From: Streptomyces sp. NL15-2K
GTDB taxonomy: Bacteria > Actinomycetota > Actinomycetes > Streptomycetales > Streptomycetaceae
DNA length: 64,000 nucleotides
Assembly: GCF_030551255.1 (NCBI RefSeq)
Contig: NZ_CP130630.1
Coordinates: 8,041,501 to 8,105,500 of the forward strand
Reading direction: 5' to 3'
Shown one piece after another: positions 29,913 to 38,691 of this stretch. Each line of letters starts with the position of its first letter. Position 1 is the stretch's first letter. Position numbers and translations under genes: made by a program. The notes beneath the pieces were generated by a model. That model was given only the letters and a program-made list of their open reading frames with translations. It did not search any database and was not told the DNA's origin.

Positions 29913-30911
29913 ATGGGCACGGCGGGAGCCGGCAGCGCCGAGATCGTGCGGGCCGGGGAGGCCCATCTTGAGCAGATCGCGGCGCTGGCCGAGGACTGGC
30001 GCCTGGACACCTCGGATCCCGAGCACGCGGGGCGTGATGGTTTCCTCGTCTCGGACTACACCGTCGATGACTACCGGGCCCACCTCGGCACCGCGGAGCA
30101 CTTCTGGGTGGCCGTCAAGGGCGACACGGTGGTCGGCTATCTGCTGGCCTACAGCGACGAGCGCATCGGGCCCGACGAATGGCTCAACCACCGGATCAAG
30201 AGCACGCTCGGGGCGTTCCTCGTCATCAAGCAGATCTGTGTGGCCCGCTCGGCGGCCCGTTCCGGTGTCGCGTCCCAGCTCTACCACCACGTCCTGGAGC
30301 GCTGGTCGGGGAGCCCGGTGATCGCGGCGGTCGTCAGCGAGCCCTACAACGAGGCCTCCGCCGGTTTCCACCGCAAGCTCGGCTTCGACGAGCTCACCCG
30401 GCTGACCCCGCCCGACGGCAGGGAGCGGATGGTGTGGGTGTCGCGCAAGCCGCGGCAGGACCTGCTCCAGGCCCAGTACGCGATCGCCGTCGACCTGTAC
30501 AAGCACGAGGACAACACCAACTGGCAGAAGCTGAACAACTTCTTCTACATCACCGCCGGCCTGGCGGCGGCGCTCGGATTCACGCTCGGTGTGGAGAAGG
30601 GCGCGAGCTCCGTGCACGACAGGGCGCGCGGCCTGGCGCTGATCATCTGCGTCATCGGCTTCGGGTGCGCGATCGCCTTCTCGCAGATGCTCCGCTTCGG
30701 CCGCCGTTACCTCAGCGCCCGCAAGAACGCCGCGTCGGCACTGGAGGAGTTGCTGGCCTGGCACGGCGGGCAGCGCATCGTGGCGCGGAACGCGGACGAC
30801 ACGGGCAACGAGTGGCTCAAGCAGTCGCCCACCGGTCTGATCATGGTCCTGCTGCCCATGCTGGTGGCGGTGTGCTGGGTCGCGATGTTCATGGTGATGA
30901 TCGCGTACTGA
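29913..30911 (+). CDS. GNAT acetyltransferase fused to a three-helix membrane domain
   Basis: A 332-residue protein. The first 180 residues have GNAT features (FWVAVKGDTVVGYLLAY, ICVARSAARSGVASQLYHHV with an acetyl-CoA-like loop, and SAGFHRKLGF). The C-terminal part begins with a charged helix (DLYKHEDNTNWQKLNNFF) and contains three predicted membrane helices with a cytosolic helix between the second and third (YLSARKNAASALEELLAW). I recognise no standard family for this membrane module; it may resemble small octameric or SLATT-type membrane domains, which I cannot test. The ATG follows GGGGAG. The combination suggests a membrane-tethered acetyltransferase. Confidence 0.75.
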   Translation: MGTAGAGSAEIVRAGEAHLEQIAALAEDWRLDTSDPEHAGRDGFLVSDYTVDDYRAHLGTAEHFWVAVKGDTVVGYLLAYSDERIGPDEWLNHRIKSTLGAFLVIKQICVARSAARSGVASQLYHHVLERWSGSPVIAAVVSEPYNEASAGFHRKLGFDELTRLTPPDGRERMVWVSRKPRQDLLQAQYAIAVDLYKHEDNTNWQKLNNFFYITAGLAAALGFTLGVEKGASSVHDRARGLALIICVIGFGCAIAFSQMLRFGRRYLSARKNAASALEELLAWHGGQRIVARNADDTGNEWLKQSPTGLIMVLLPMLVAVCWVAMFMVMIAY

Positions 30912-30927
30912 GGCGCGACGCGGGGGA

Positions 30928-30962
30928 GCGGCACCCGGGAATGCCTTCGCCCCGGGTGCCGC
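30928..30962. terminator. Bidirectional terminator between GNAT and M4 genes
   Basis: Perfect 12-base arms (30928-30939 and 30951-30962) around an 11-base loop lie between two convergent genes, so the hairpin can serve both. Confidence 0.75.
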
Positions 30963-30976
30963 CCATACACCCGCGC

Positions 30977-32635
30977 TCAGCTGACGTTGACCGCCGACCA
31001 GGCCGCCGCCACCGCCTTGTACTCCGTGCTGTCGGAGCCGTACAGCGCTGTCGCCGCGCTCAGCGTGCCCGTGCGGGCCGCCTTGTAGTTGGTGGTCGAC
31101 GTGAAGTACGTCGTCAGCGCCTTGTACCAGATCTGCAGTGCCTTGTCCCGGCCGATGCCGGTGACCGAGGAGCCGTCGGACGTCGGTGAGTTGTACGAAA
31201 CCCCGTTGATCGTCTTGGCGCCGCTGCCCTCCGAGAGGAGGTAGAAGAAGTGGTTCGCCGGGCCCGAGGAGTAGTGGACGTCCATGCCGCCGACGCCGGC
31301 GGACCAGGAGTCCACCGAGCTGCCGTCCTTGCTCGGCTTGTCCATGTGGCGCAGCGGGCTGCCGTCGCCGTTGATGTCGATCTTCTCGCCGATGAGGTAG
31401 TCACCCGGGTCGGAGGCGTTCTTCGCGTAGAACTCCACGCCCGTGCCGAAGATGTCGGACGTGGCCTCGTTCAGGCCGCCGGACTCGCCGGAGTAGTTCA
31501 GGCCCGCCGTGTTCGACGTGACGCCGTGGCTCATCTCGTGGCCGGCCACGTCCAGCGACGTCAGCGGGTGGGTGTTGCCCTCGCCGTCGCCGTAGGTCAT
31601 GCAGAAGCAGCTGTCGTCCCAGAAGGCGTTGACGTACGCGTTGCCGTAGTGGACGCGGGAGTGGGCCGCCTTGCCGTCGTTCTTGATGCCGCTGCGGCCG
31701 AAGGCGGACTTGTAGAAGTCCCAGGTGGTCTGCGCTCCGTAGGCGGCGTCGACGGCCGCGGTCTGGTCGGTGGCGGAGCTGGAGGCCGCCCCCGTGCCCC
31801 ACGCGTCGTCCGCGTCGGTGAACAGGGTGCCCGCCGAGGACGACGTGGTGTGCGACTTGTTGTACGTCTTGTGGCCGCCGCGCGTGGTGTCGTACAGCTG
31901 GTACGACGAGCCCGACAGGGTCGTGCCGAGCGTCACCGTGCCGCTGTACAGGCTCTTGCCGGAGCCGGTCTCGACGCCCTGGTACTCGTAGAGCTTCTCG
32001 CCGGTCGCCGCGTCGGTGATGACGTGCAGCTCGTTCGGGGTGCCGTCGTCCTGGAGGCCGCCGACGACCGTCTCGTAGGCCAGGACGGGCTTGCCGTCGG
32101 CCGCCCAGATCACCTTGCGGGGCGCCGAGTCGGCCTCCGTCTTCTTCGAGCCCGCGGCCTTCGCTGCCGTCAGCGCCTGCTTCTCGGCCTTGGCGGCGGG
32201 CAACTCGGCCGTCGTCGAGGCGACCTTGAGGGCGGCCTTCGTCGCCTTGGTGACGCCCTTGGTCGCGCCCGACTTCGACTCGTGCACGACCAGGTCGCCG
32301 CCGAGGACGGGCAGGCCGTCGTAGGTGCGCTCGTAACGGGTGTGGACCGTGCCGTCGACATCCTTGACGACGTCCTTGACGACGAGCTTCTCCTTGGCGC
32401 CGAGGCCTATTCTCTCGGCGGTCTCCGGCGCGGCCGCCTGCTGCTCCTCGACGAGGGAGGTGCGGGCGGAGGCCGACAGCAGGAGCGGGGCGCCGGCGAG
32501 GGCCGGCTTCCCGGTGGGGGCGGAGTCCGCGGTGGCGCTGCCGGTGGTCAGGCCGGTGGTGAGGAGGGCTCCGGCCGCGACAGCCGTCGCGATGGCCAGA
32601 GTCGTGCGCTTGTGACGCGCGTAGAGGGGAGTCAC
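30977..32635 (-). CDS. Secreted M4 (thermolysin-like) neutral metalloprotease
   Basis: A 552-residue prepropeptidase. A signal peptide (TTLAIATAVAAGALLTTGL) is followed by an FTP/PepSY propeptide of about 200 residues with the repeated Ala/Lys segment (KATKAALKVASTTAE), then the catalytic domain. Zinc ligands and catalytic residues are in VAGHEMSHGVTSNTAGLNYS and GGLNEATSDIFG, and the C-terminal DVHYSSGPANHFFYLL carries the transition-state His. The GTG start at 32635 follows AAGGAG. It is the downstream one of two adjacent M4 paralogues and lacks the C-terminal domain of its neighbour. Confidence 0.95.
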   Translation of the reverse strand: MTPLYARHKRTTLAIATAVAAGALLTTGLTTGSATADSAPTGKPALAGAPLLLSASARTSLVEEQQAAAPETAERIGLGAKEKLVVKDVVKDVDGTVHTRYERTYDGLPVLGGDLVVHESKSGATKGVTKATKAALKVASTTAELPAAKAEKQALTAAKAAGSKKTEADSAPRKVIWAADGKPVLAYETVVGGLQDDGTPNELHVITDAATGEKLYEYQGVETGSGKSLYSGTVTLGTTLSGSSYQLYDTTRGGHKTYNKSHTTSSSAGTLFTDADDAWGTGAASSSATDQTAAVDAAYGAQTTWDFYKSAFGRSGIKNDGKAAHSRVHYGNAYVNAFWDDSCFCMTYGDGEGNTHPLTSLDVAGHEMSHGVTSNTAGLNYSGESGGLNEATSDIFGTGVEFYAKNASDPGDYLIGEKIDINGDGSPLRHMDKPSKDGSSVDSWSAGVGGMDVHYSSGPANHFFYLLSEGSGAKTINGVSYNSPTSDGSSVTGIGRDKALQIWYKALTTYFTSTTNYKAARTGTLSAATALYGSDSTEYKAVAAAWSAVNVS

Positions 32636-32777
32636 ACAAGCTCCTTATGTGGGGGAGTACTGCGAAGTTGTGCGGCGGGTGAGGGAAGAGTGGCATCGGC
32701 GCCGCGTACATGTCATGACCCCCAAGTGATGTTGGCTGGAAAATGCCAGGCCGGTAAATATTTCGGGAACGTAAAAG

Positions 32778-32819
32778 AGGGTGCCGCCCCGGGGATTCGC
32801 ACCACCGGGACGGCACCCT
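32778..32819 (-). terminator. Terminator of the second M4 protease gene
   Basis: Arms agggtgccg (32778-32786) and cggcaccct (32811-32819) pair downstream of the P-domain protease. On the minus strand the hairpin is followed by cttttacg, a short T run. Confidence 0.7.
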
Positions 32820-32837
32820 GCCTACGCGGCCCGCGAT

Positions 32838-34898
32838 TTACGGGAACGTCAGTTTCCAGCCGTTGATCCGGCCGGTGTCCTGGGCCGCATTGTCCTGGAC
32901 TCTCAACTTCCAGAGGCCGTTGGCGACTTCGGAGGAGGCGTTCACCGTGTACGTGGTGTTGATGTTGTCCGAGCTCCCACCGGTGCCGTACGCCTTCAGC
33001 GTGTACGCCGTGCCGTCGGGCGCGACCAGCTGCACCTGGAGGTCACCGACGTAGGTGTGGACGATGTCGACCGCCACCGCGAGGTTCGACGGCGCGTTGC
33101 CCGTCCGGCCGGAGACGGTGATCGACGAGGTGACCGCCGCGCCGTTGTCCGGAATCGATACGTCGGTGGCGTTCTCGAAGGACGTACCGCCACCGCCACC
33201 GCCGGGACGCGCGCCGACCGCGACGCCCGCCCAGGCGTTCGCCACCGCCGTGTACTCGGGCGAGGTGGTGCCGTACAGCTCACCGGCCGCAGCCAGGGTG
33301 CCGGTGCGGGCGCCCGCGTAGTTGGTGGTGGACGTGAACTTCGTGGTCAGCGCGCGGAACCAGATCTTCTCCGCCTTGTCCCGGCCGATGCCGGTGACCG
33401 CAAGGCCGTCCGCGGTGGGCGAGTTGTAGGTGACACCGTTGATGGTCTTGGCGCCGCTGCCCTCGCTCAGCAGGTAGAAGAAGTGGTTCGCCGGGCCCGA
33501 GGAGTAGTGCACGTCGATCGAGCCGATGCCGGAGTACCAGTTGTCCTTGGACGAGCCGTCCTGGCTCGGCCGGTCCATGTACCGCAGCGGCGTGCCGTCG
33601 CCGTTGATGTCGATCTCCTCGCCGATGAGGTAGTCACCGACGTCGGAGGAGTTGTTGGCGTAGAACTCGACCGTCGAGCCGAAGATGTCGGAGGTGGCCT
33701 CGTTCAGCCCGCCGGACTCGCCGCTGTAGTTGAGCCCGGCCGTGTTGGAGGTGAGCCCGTGGGTCATCTCGTGCGCGGCCACGTCGATGGACGTCAGCGG
33801 GTTGGCGTTGCCCGAGCCGTCGCCGTACGTCATGCAGAAGCAGCCGTCCGACCAGAACGCGTTGACGTAGTTGTTGCCGTAGTGGACGCGGGAGTACGCG
33901 CCCACGCCGTCGCCGCGGATGCCCGAACGCCCGTGCACGTTCTTGTAGTAGTCCCAGGTCAGCGCGGCGCCGTAGTGCGCGTCGGCGGCGGCCGACTCCA
34001 GGTTGGACGGGCTGCCGTTGCCCCAGATGTCGTCGGGGCCGGAGAAGAGCGTGCCGGTGCCGGAGGTGCCGCGGTTGAGGTTGTACGTCTTGTGGTTGCC
34101 GCGGGCGCCGTCGGTGAGGTTGAACGCCGACCCGGACTGTGTGGTGCCGAGGGTGACCGTGCCGCTGTACACCGTGTTGCCGGTGCCGGTCTCGATGGCC
34201 TCCCACTCGTACAGCTTCTCGCCGCTCGCCGCGTCCGTGACGACGTGCAGCTCCTGCGGGGTGCCGTCGTGCTGGAACCCGCCCACGACCGTCTCGTACG
34301 CCAGCGTCGGCTTGCCGTCGCCCGCCCAGATCACCTTGCGCGGGGCGCGGTTGACATCGGGGCTCTTGGCGTCCTCCGCCTTCGCCGCGGCGAGCGCCTG
34401 CTTCTCGGCCTTGGCGGCGGGCAGGGCGGCCGTGGTGGTGGCCGGCTTGATGGCGGCCCGGGTGGCCTTGACGACGGCCTCGGTGGCGTCGGCCTTGGTG
34501 CTCTCGACGACGAGGTCGCCGCCGAGGACGGGCAGGCCGTCGTAGGTGCGCTCGTAGCGCGTGTGGACCGTGCCGTCGCCGTCCTTGAGGACGTCACGGA
34601 CGACCAGCTTCTCCTTGGCGCCCAGGCCCAGGTCCTTCGCGGTGTCCGCCTTGGCGGCGTCGGCCTGGCGGATCAGTTCGGCGCGCTGGGCGGGGGTGAG
34701 CTTGACCGACTCCGAGCCCGGTACGACCTTGCCCGCAGCCGACGGTGCCTTCTCCGGGGCGGCGGTGGCGGCGCCCGACTGGACGGCCGCGGCGATCAGG
34801 GCGGAGACGCCGACGAGAGCGACGGCGGCGGCCCGGCGGTGCGCCGGGCGGATGGTGCGGGTGTGGGAGGTGCGTCTGTGGGAGGGACTTCTCAACAC
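32838..34898 (-). CDS. Secreted M4 metalloprotease with C-terminal P domain
   Basis: A 686-residue paralogue of the neighbouring M4 enzyme. A long basic signal region (SHRRTSHTRTIRPAHRR, then AAAVALVGVSALIAAAV) precedes an FTP propeptide. The catalytic domain has AAHEMTHGLTSNTAGLNYS, GGLNEATSDIFG and DVHYSSGPANHFF. A GGGGGG linker leads to a proprotein-convertase P domain (FENATDVSIPDNGAAVTSSI, GLWKLRVQDNAAQDTGRING). The GTG at 34898 is chosen because AAGGAG lies five bases upstream. The P domain probably stabilises or targets the enzyme. Confidence 0.95.
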   Translation of the reverse strand: MLRSPSHRRTSHTRTIRPAHRRAAAVALVGVSALIAAAVQSGAATAAPEKAPSAAGKVVPGSESVKLTPAQRAELIRQADAAKADTAKDLGLGAKEKLVVRDVLKDGDGTVHTRYERTYDGLPVLGGDLVVESTKADATEAVVKATRAAIKPATTTAALPAAKAEKQALAAAKAEDAKSPDVNRAPRKVIWAGDGKPTLAYETVVGGFQHDGTPQELHVVTDAASGEKLYEWEAIETGTGNTVYSGTVTLGTTQSGSAFNLTDGARGNHKTYNLNRGTSGTGTLFSGPDDIWGNGSPSNLESAAADAHYGAALTWDYYKNVHGRSGIRGDGVGAYSRVHYGNNYVNAFWSDGCFCMTYGDGSGNANPLTSIDVAAHEMTHGLTSNTAGLNYSGESGGLNEATSDIFGSTVEFYANNSSDVGDYLIGEEIDINGDGTPLRYMDRPSQDGSSKDNWYSGIGSIDVHYSSGPANHFFYLLSEGSGAKTINGVTYNSPTADGLAVTGIGRDKAEKIWFRALTTKFTSTTNYAGARTGTLAAAGELYGTTSPEYTAVANAWAGVAVGARPGGGGGGTSFENATDVSIPDNGAAVTSSITVSGRTGNAPSNLAVAVDIVHTYVGDLQVQLVAPDGTAYTLKAYGTGGSSDNINTTYTVNASSEVANGLWKLRVQDNAAQDTGRINGWKLTFP

Positions 34899-35209
34899 TG
34901 ACTCCTTCTGCGCGGCCGCGGGTCGCGCGGCCAAGGGGAGACCGGTCGGCGGGTGGGCCGTCCGGGCACAACGGGGTGGTACGCAGAACGACGTGCGGGA
35001 GCGACGCCACGGCGCAACGGTGTGATGGATCTGTGGGGTTGCTGTGACGTAGTCGTGGGAAGAGTGGCAGGAGATCGTGGCTCCTGTCAGGGGCGCGTCA
35101 GAAGATTGGCCGGAAGTCGTTCGTTGTTCGGGGGTTCATGTTCGATATACGGACTATTCGTTACGCGGACTATTGGGTCAGTCGGAGGGCGACCAGGCCG
35201 GAGGCCGGC
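34899..35209. promoter_or_regulatory. Leader and promoter region of the P-domain M4 gene
   Basis: A 311-base gap without a convincing gene. It is more AT-rich near 35090-35180. Two copies of ggactatt (35151-35158 and 35167-35174) are spaced 16 bases apart, which could be a tandem operator. A small aggag/ctcct hairpin lies near 35070. The assignment to the minus-strand protease is by position only. Confidence 0.4.
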
Positions 35210-36961
35210 TCAGGGGCGCGCGTCCCCGTGCCACGACCCCCACAGCGCCGCGTACGCCCCCTGAGCCGCCACCAGCTCCTCGTGCGTGCCGAGTTCGGTC
35301 AGCCGGCCGTCCTCCATCACCGCCACCCGGTCCGCGTCGTGCGCGGTGTGCAGGCGGTGGGCGATGGCGATGACGGTACGGCCCTCGAGTACGGCGGCCA
35401 GGGCGCGCTCGGTGTGCCGGGCGGTCGTCGGATCCAGCAGGGCGGTGGCCTCGTCGAGGATCAGCGTGTGCGGGTCGGCCAGGACGACCCGGGCCAGGGC
35501 GAGTTGCTGGGCCTGGGAGCCGTCCGTACGGCAACCGCCCTCGCCCAGCGCCGTGTCGAGGCCGCCGGGCAGCTCACGTACCCAGGTCTCGGCGCCGACG
35601 GCGGTCAGCGCGGCCCACAACTCCCCGTCGCTCGCGCCGGGTTCGGCGATCAGGAGGTTGTCGCGGAGCGTGCCCAGGAACACGTGGTGCTCCTGCGTGA
35701 CCAGCACGACCTGGCGGCGCAGTTGCTCGGGCCCGAGACCGACGACCGGCACCCCGCCCACCGTCACCGTGCCCGAGGTCGGCGCGTCGACGCCCGCCAG
35801 CAGCCTGCTCAGGGTGGTCTTCCCGGCGCCGGAGGGGCCGACGACCGCCAGCCGTTCCCCGGGACGCACGGTGAGGTCCACCCCGTGCAGCACCTCGGCG
35901 CCGCGACCGTAGGAGTAGTGCACGTCGGTCACGTCGATCCGGTCGCCGTCCGGCGTGGGGGAGTCGGCCTGGTCCGCCCTGGGCGCCCGGGCCAGCCCCT
36001 CGACGCGGGCGAAGGAGGCGCCGCTGCTCTGCAGTTGCTCGACCCGGACCAGGATCTCGTCCAACGGCGCGCTGAACTGCTGCAGATACACCGCGGCCGC
36101 CACGACCGACCCCAGGCTCATCGCTCCGTGTGCGTGCAGGGCCCCGCCGGCCAGCAGCACCCCGGCCACGGGAAGGATGTACGACACCTCCACGACGGGG
36201 AAGAACACGGTGCGCAGGTACAGCGTGTGGAAGCGTCGGCGGCGGGAGACCTCCAGCGCGTCCCGGCTCGTCGCGATCCGCCGCTCGGCCAGCCGGAACG
36301 CCTCGACCGTCCGGGCGCCGGACACGGTCGCCGAGAGGATCTCCGCGACCTGGGAATTGGCCTCGCCCTCGGCGAGATAGGCCGCGCGGGCCCGGCGCAG
36401 ATACCAGCGCAGCACGCACCAGATGGGCATCAGGGTGAACACGCCGATCGCGCCGAGCAGCGGGTCGATGACGAACACCGCACCGAGCAGGAACAGCGCC
36501 TCGATGATGTTGATCAGGAGCTGGGGACCGGTGTCCCGCAGCGTGGTGCCGACGGTCGTCACGTCGGCCGTACCGCGTGCGGTCAGGTCGCCCGTACCGG
36601 CCCGCTCCACCACCGATGCGGGCAGCGCCAGCGCCCGGTCGACGAACTCCTCGCGCACCCGCGCCAACGTCCGCTCCCCGAACCGGTGCCCCAGGTACCG
36701 GGCCCAGCGCGCCAGCAGCAGCTGCGCCCCCGCGCACACCAGGATGCCGAGCGCCAGCCGGTCCACGGCTCCCGCCCCGCTCCCGGCCCGCACCTCGTCG
36801 ATGATCCGGCCGAGCAGCCACGGCCCGGCGAGCCCCGCCGCGGCGGCTGCCGCGTTCAGGGCGAGTACGGCCAGGAAGGCCCGCCGGTCGGCCCGCATCA
36901 GCCGTACCGCGGCCCGGCGCACGTCGGGGGGCTCGGCGATGGGCAGGTGCCCCTGACTCAT
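35210..36961 (-). CDS. ABC exporter half-transporter, degenerate signature motif
   Basis: A 583-residue type IV ABC exporter subunit with six membrane helices in the first 310 residues and a C-terminal nucleotide-binding domain. Walker A GPSGAGKTT and Walker B TLILDEAT with catalytic Glu are intact. The signature, normally LSGGQ, reads TDGSQAQQLALAR and is degenerate. It overlaps the preceding gene by four bases (ATGA). That partner has the opposite pattern, an intact LSGGQ with broken Walker motifs, so the two should form a heterodimer with one active site. Substrate unknown; peptides, lipids or drugs are usual for the class. Confidence 0.9.
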   Translation of the reverse strand: MSQGHLPIAEPPDVRRAAVRLMRADRRAFLAVLALNAAAAAAGLAGPWLLGRIIDEVRAGSGAGAVDRLALGILVCAGAQLLLARWARYLGHRFGERTLARVREEFVDRALALPASVVERAGTGDLTARGTADVTTVGTTLRDTGPQLLINIIEALFLLGAVFVIDPLLGAIGVFTLMPIWCVLRWYLRRARAAYLAEGEANSQVAEILSATVSGARTVEAFRLAERRIATSRDALEVSRRRRFHTLYLRTVFFPVVEVSYILPVAGVLLAGGALHAHGAMSLGSVVAAAVYLQQFSAPLDEILVRVEQLQSSGASFARVEGLARAPRADQADSPTPDGDRIDVTDVHYSYGRGAEVLHGVDLTVRPGERLAVVGPSGAGKTTLSRLLAGVDAPTSGTVTVGGVPVVGLGPEQLRRQVVLVTQEHHVFLGTLRDNLLIAEPGASDGELWAALTAVGAETWVRELPGGLDTALGEGGCRTDGSQAQQLALARVVLADPHTLILDEATALLDPTTARHTERALAAVLEGRTVIAIAHRLHTAHDADRVAVMEDGRLTELGTHEELVAAQGAYAALWGSWHGDARP

Positions 36962-38670
36962 CCCACGACCTCCTCGGCGTCCGTGTCCCGCGCCACGAGA
37001 GACCGATAGCCGGGGTCCTCCGCCAGCAGTCGCGCATGGCTGCCGCTCGCCGCGACCTTGCCGTCGACCAGGTGGTACACGATGTCCGCCCGGTCCAGCA
37101 CGAGCGGTGACGTGGTGGTGAGGACGGTCGTACGACCCTCGCGCGCCTCCCGCAGCCGGTCCGCGACCGCGGCCTCGGTGTGCGCGTCGAGCGCCGACGT
37201 GGGCTCCACGGCCAGCAGTACCTCGGGGTCGGCGAGCAGCGCCCGCGCGAGCCGGACACGCTGTCGCTGGCCGCCGGAGAGGTTGCGGCCCTGCGCGTCG
37301 ACCGGCGAGTCGAGCCCGTCCGGCAGACCCTGCACGATGTCGTCCGCCACGGCCGCGTGCACCGCGCGCAGGATCTCCGCCTCGCAGGGCTCCCGGCAGC
37401 CGCCGACCAGCGCGCGCAGCGGGCCCGCGAACAGGTCGGCCTCGGGGTCGGCGACCAGGATCCGGGTGCGCAGCCGCGGCAGCGGGATCTCGTCCAGGCG
37501 CACCCCGCCCCAGGTGGCCGCGGAGGGCTCGTACCGGCCCAGGCGGTCGATGACGGCCGCGGTGTCCGCCGGCCGGGCCCCGGCCAGCGCGGTCAGCCGG
37601 CCCGGCAGCACCCGCACCCCGGATTCCGGGTCGTGCAGCACGGCCGGTTCGGCGGGCGCGTCGCGGGTGCCGCCGTCCGGCTCCGGCTCCAGCCGCAGCA
37701 GCCCGACGACGCGCCGGGCGGCCACCGCTCCCCGGCCCAGCATGTAGCCCCAGTCGATGAAGTACGCCACCGGACGCACGATCACGGCGACATAGCCGTA
37801 GACCGCCACCAACTCGCCCACGGTGATCGCCCCTTGGGCGGCCAGCCGGGCCGCCAGCCAGGTCACGACGGCCAGGAACAGCGTCGGCAGTCCCACCCCG
37901 ACCGCCTGCATCCAGCTGGTGACGGCCCCGACCCGGTACCCCTGGTCCCGCAGCCGTGCCGAGTCCCGGCGGAACCCGTCGGCGATCAGTCCCTTGCCGC
38001 CGAGGCCGTTGAGGACGCGCAGCCCGCCCGCGAGGTCGCCGATCCGCGCGGTCAGCACGCCCTGGCGCTCCCGGTACTCCGTCTCCGTGGCCTGTAACCG
38101 CCGCATCAGCGGTCCGACGATCACGGCGATCAGCGGCAGCCCGAGCACCACCACCACGGCCAGCTGCGCGGACACCGACAGCAGCAGCGCGGCGACCGCG
38201 CAGTAGGCGACGACCGCGCCGACGCCGGGTCCGACGACCGTGAGCGCGGAGGCGATCGTCTGCACGTCCCCCACACCGATGGTCACGACCTCCCCGGCCG
38301 CCGTCCGCCGCGGCAGCGCCGCCCCCAGCCGCACCACGTGGTCGACCACGACCTTGACCGTGCGGAAGTTGGCGTCCATCCGCACCCGGGTCATGGTGCG
38401 GTGGCGCATGATGCTCAGCCAGGCGTTGAACGCCCCGACCGCGACCAGCGCCGCCGTCCATCCGGCGAGGGTGCCCGTGTCGCCCCGCTCAAGCCCGTCG
38501 TCGACGGCCCGCGCCATCATGTACGGCGTGGCCGACAGCAGCACCATCCACACGCTTCCCAGCAGCGCCCCCGCGACGGACCGCCCCGGCTGCCGCCGTA
38601 CCAGCCACCACAGGTACGACCAGCCGCCGCGACAGCCGGGCGTACCCGGATCCTCGTACGTGTCGATCAT
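36958..38670 (-). CDS. ABC exporter half-transporter, degenerate Walker motifs
   Basis: A 570-residue exporter subunit. The membrane domain is complete, with six helices. In the nucleotide-binding domain the P-loop position reads LAGARPADTAAVIDRL, lacking the GxxGxGK(S/T) consensus. Walker B reads VLLAVEPTSALD with Val in place of the Asp. The signature LSGGQRQRVRLAR is intact. The ATP site in this subunit is therefore expected to be non-hydrolytic, while its signature completes the active site of the partner encoded downstream with a four-base overlap. This is asymmetric specialisation rather than decay, because partner defects are complementary. Confidence 0.9.
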   Translation of the reverse strand: MIDTYEDPGTPGCRGGWSYLWWLVRRQPGRSVAGALLGSVWMVLLSATPYMMARAVDDGLERGDTGTLAGWTAALVAVGAFNAWLSIMRHRTMTRVRMDANFRTVKVVVDHVVRLGAALPRRTAAGEVVTIGVGDVQTIASALTVVGPGVGAVVAYCAVAALLLSVSAQLAVVVVLGLPLIAVIVGPLMRRLQATETEYRERQGVLTARIGDLAGGLRVLNGLGGKGLIADGFRRDSARLRDQGYRVGAVTSWMQAVGVGLPTLFLAVVTWLAARLAAQGAITVGELVAVYGYVAVIVRPVAYFIDWGYMLGRGAVAARRVVGLLRLEPEPDGGTRDAPAEPAVLHDPESGVRVLPGRLTALAGARPADTAAVIDRLGRYEPSAATWGGVRLDEIPLPRLRTRILVADPEADLFAGPLRALVGGCREPCEAEILRAVHAAVADDIVQGLPDGLDSPVDAQGRNLSGGQRQRVRLARALLADPEVLLAVEPTSALDAHTEAAVADRLREAREGRTTVLTTTSPLVLDRADIVYHLVDGKVAASGSHARLLAEDPGYRSLVARDTDAEEVVG

Positions 38671-38691
38671 GTGCTGTTGTCCCCCGATCGT

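Noticed and set aside
36958..38670. Calling the Walker-deficient ABC subunit a decayed gene
   Set aside because: The partner subunit has the complementary signature defect, so a functional asymmetric heterodimer is a better explanation.
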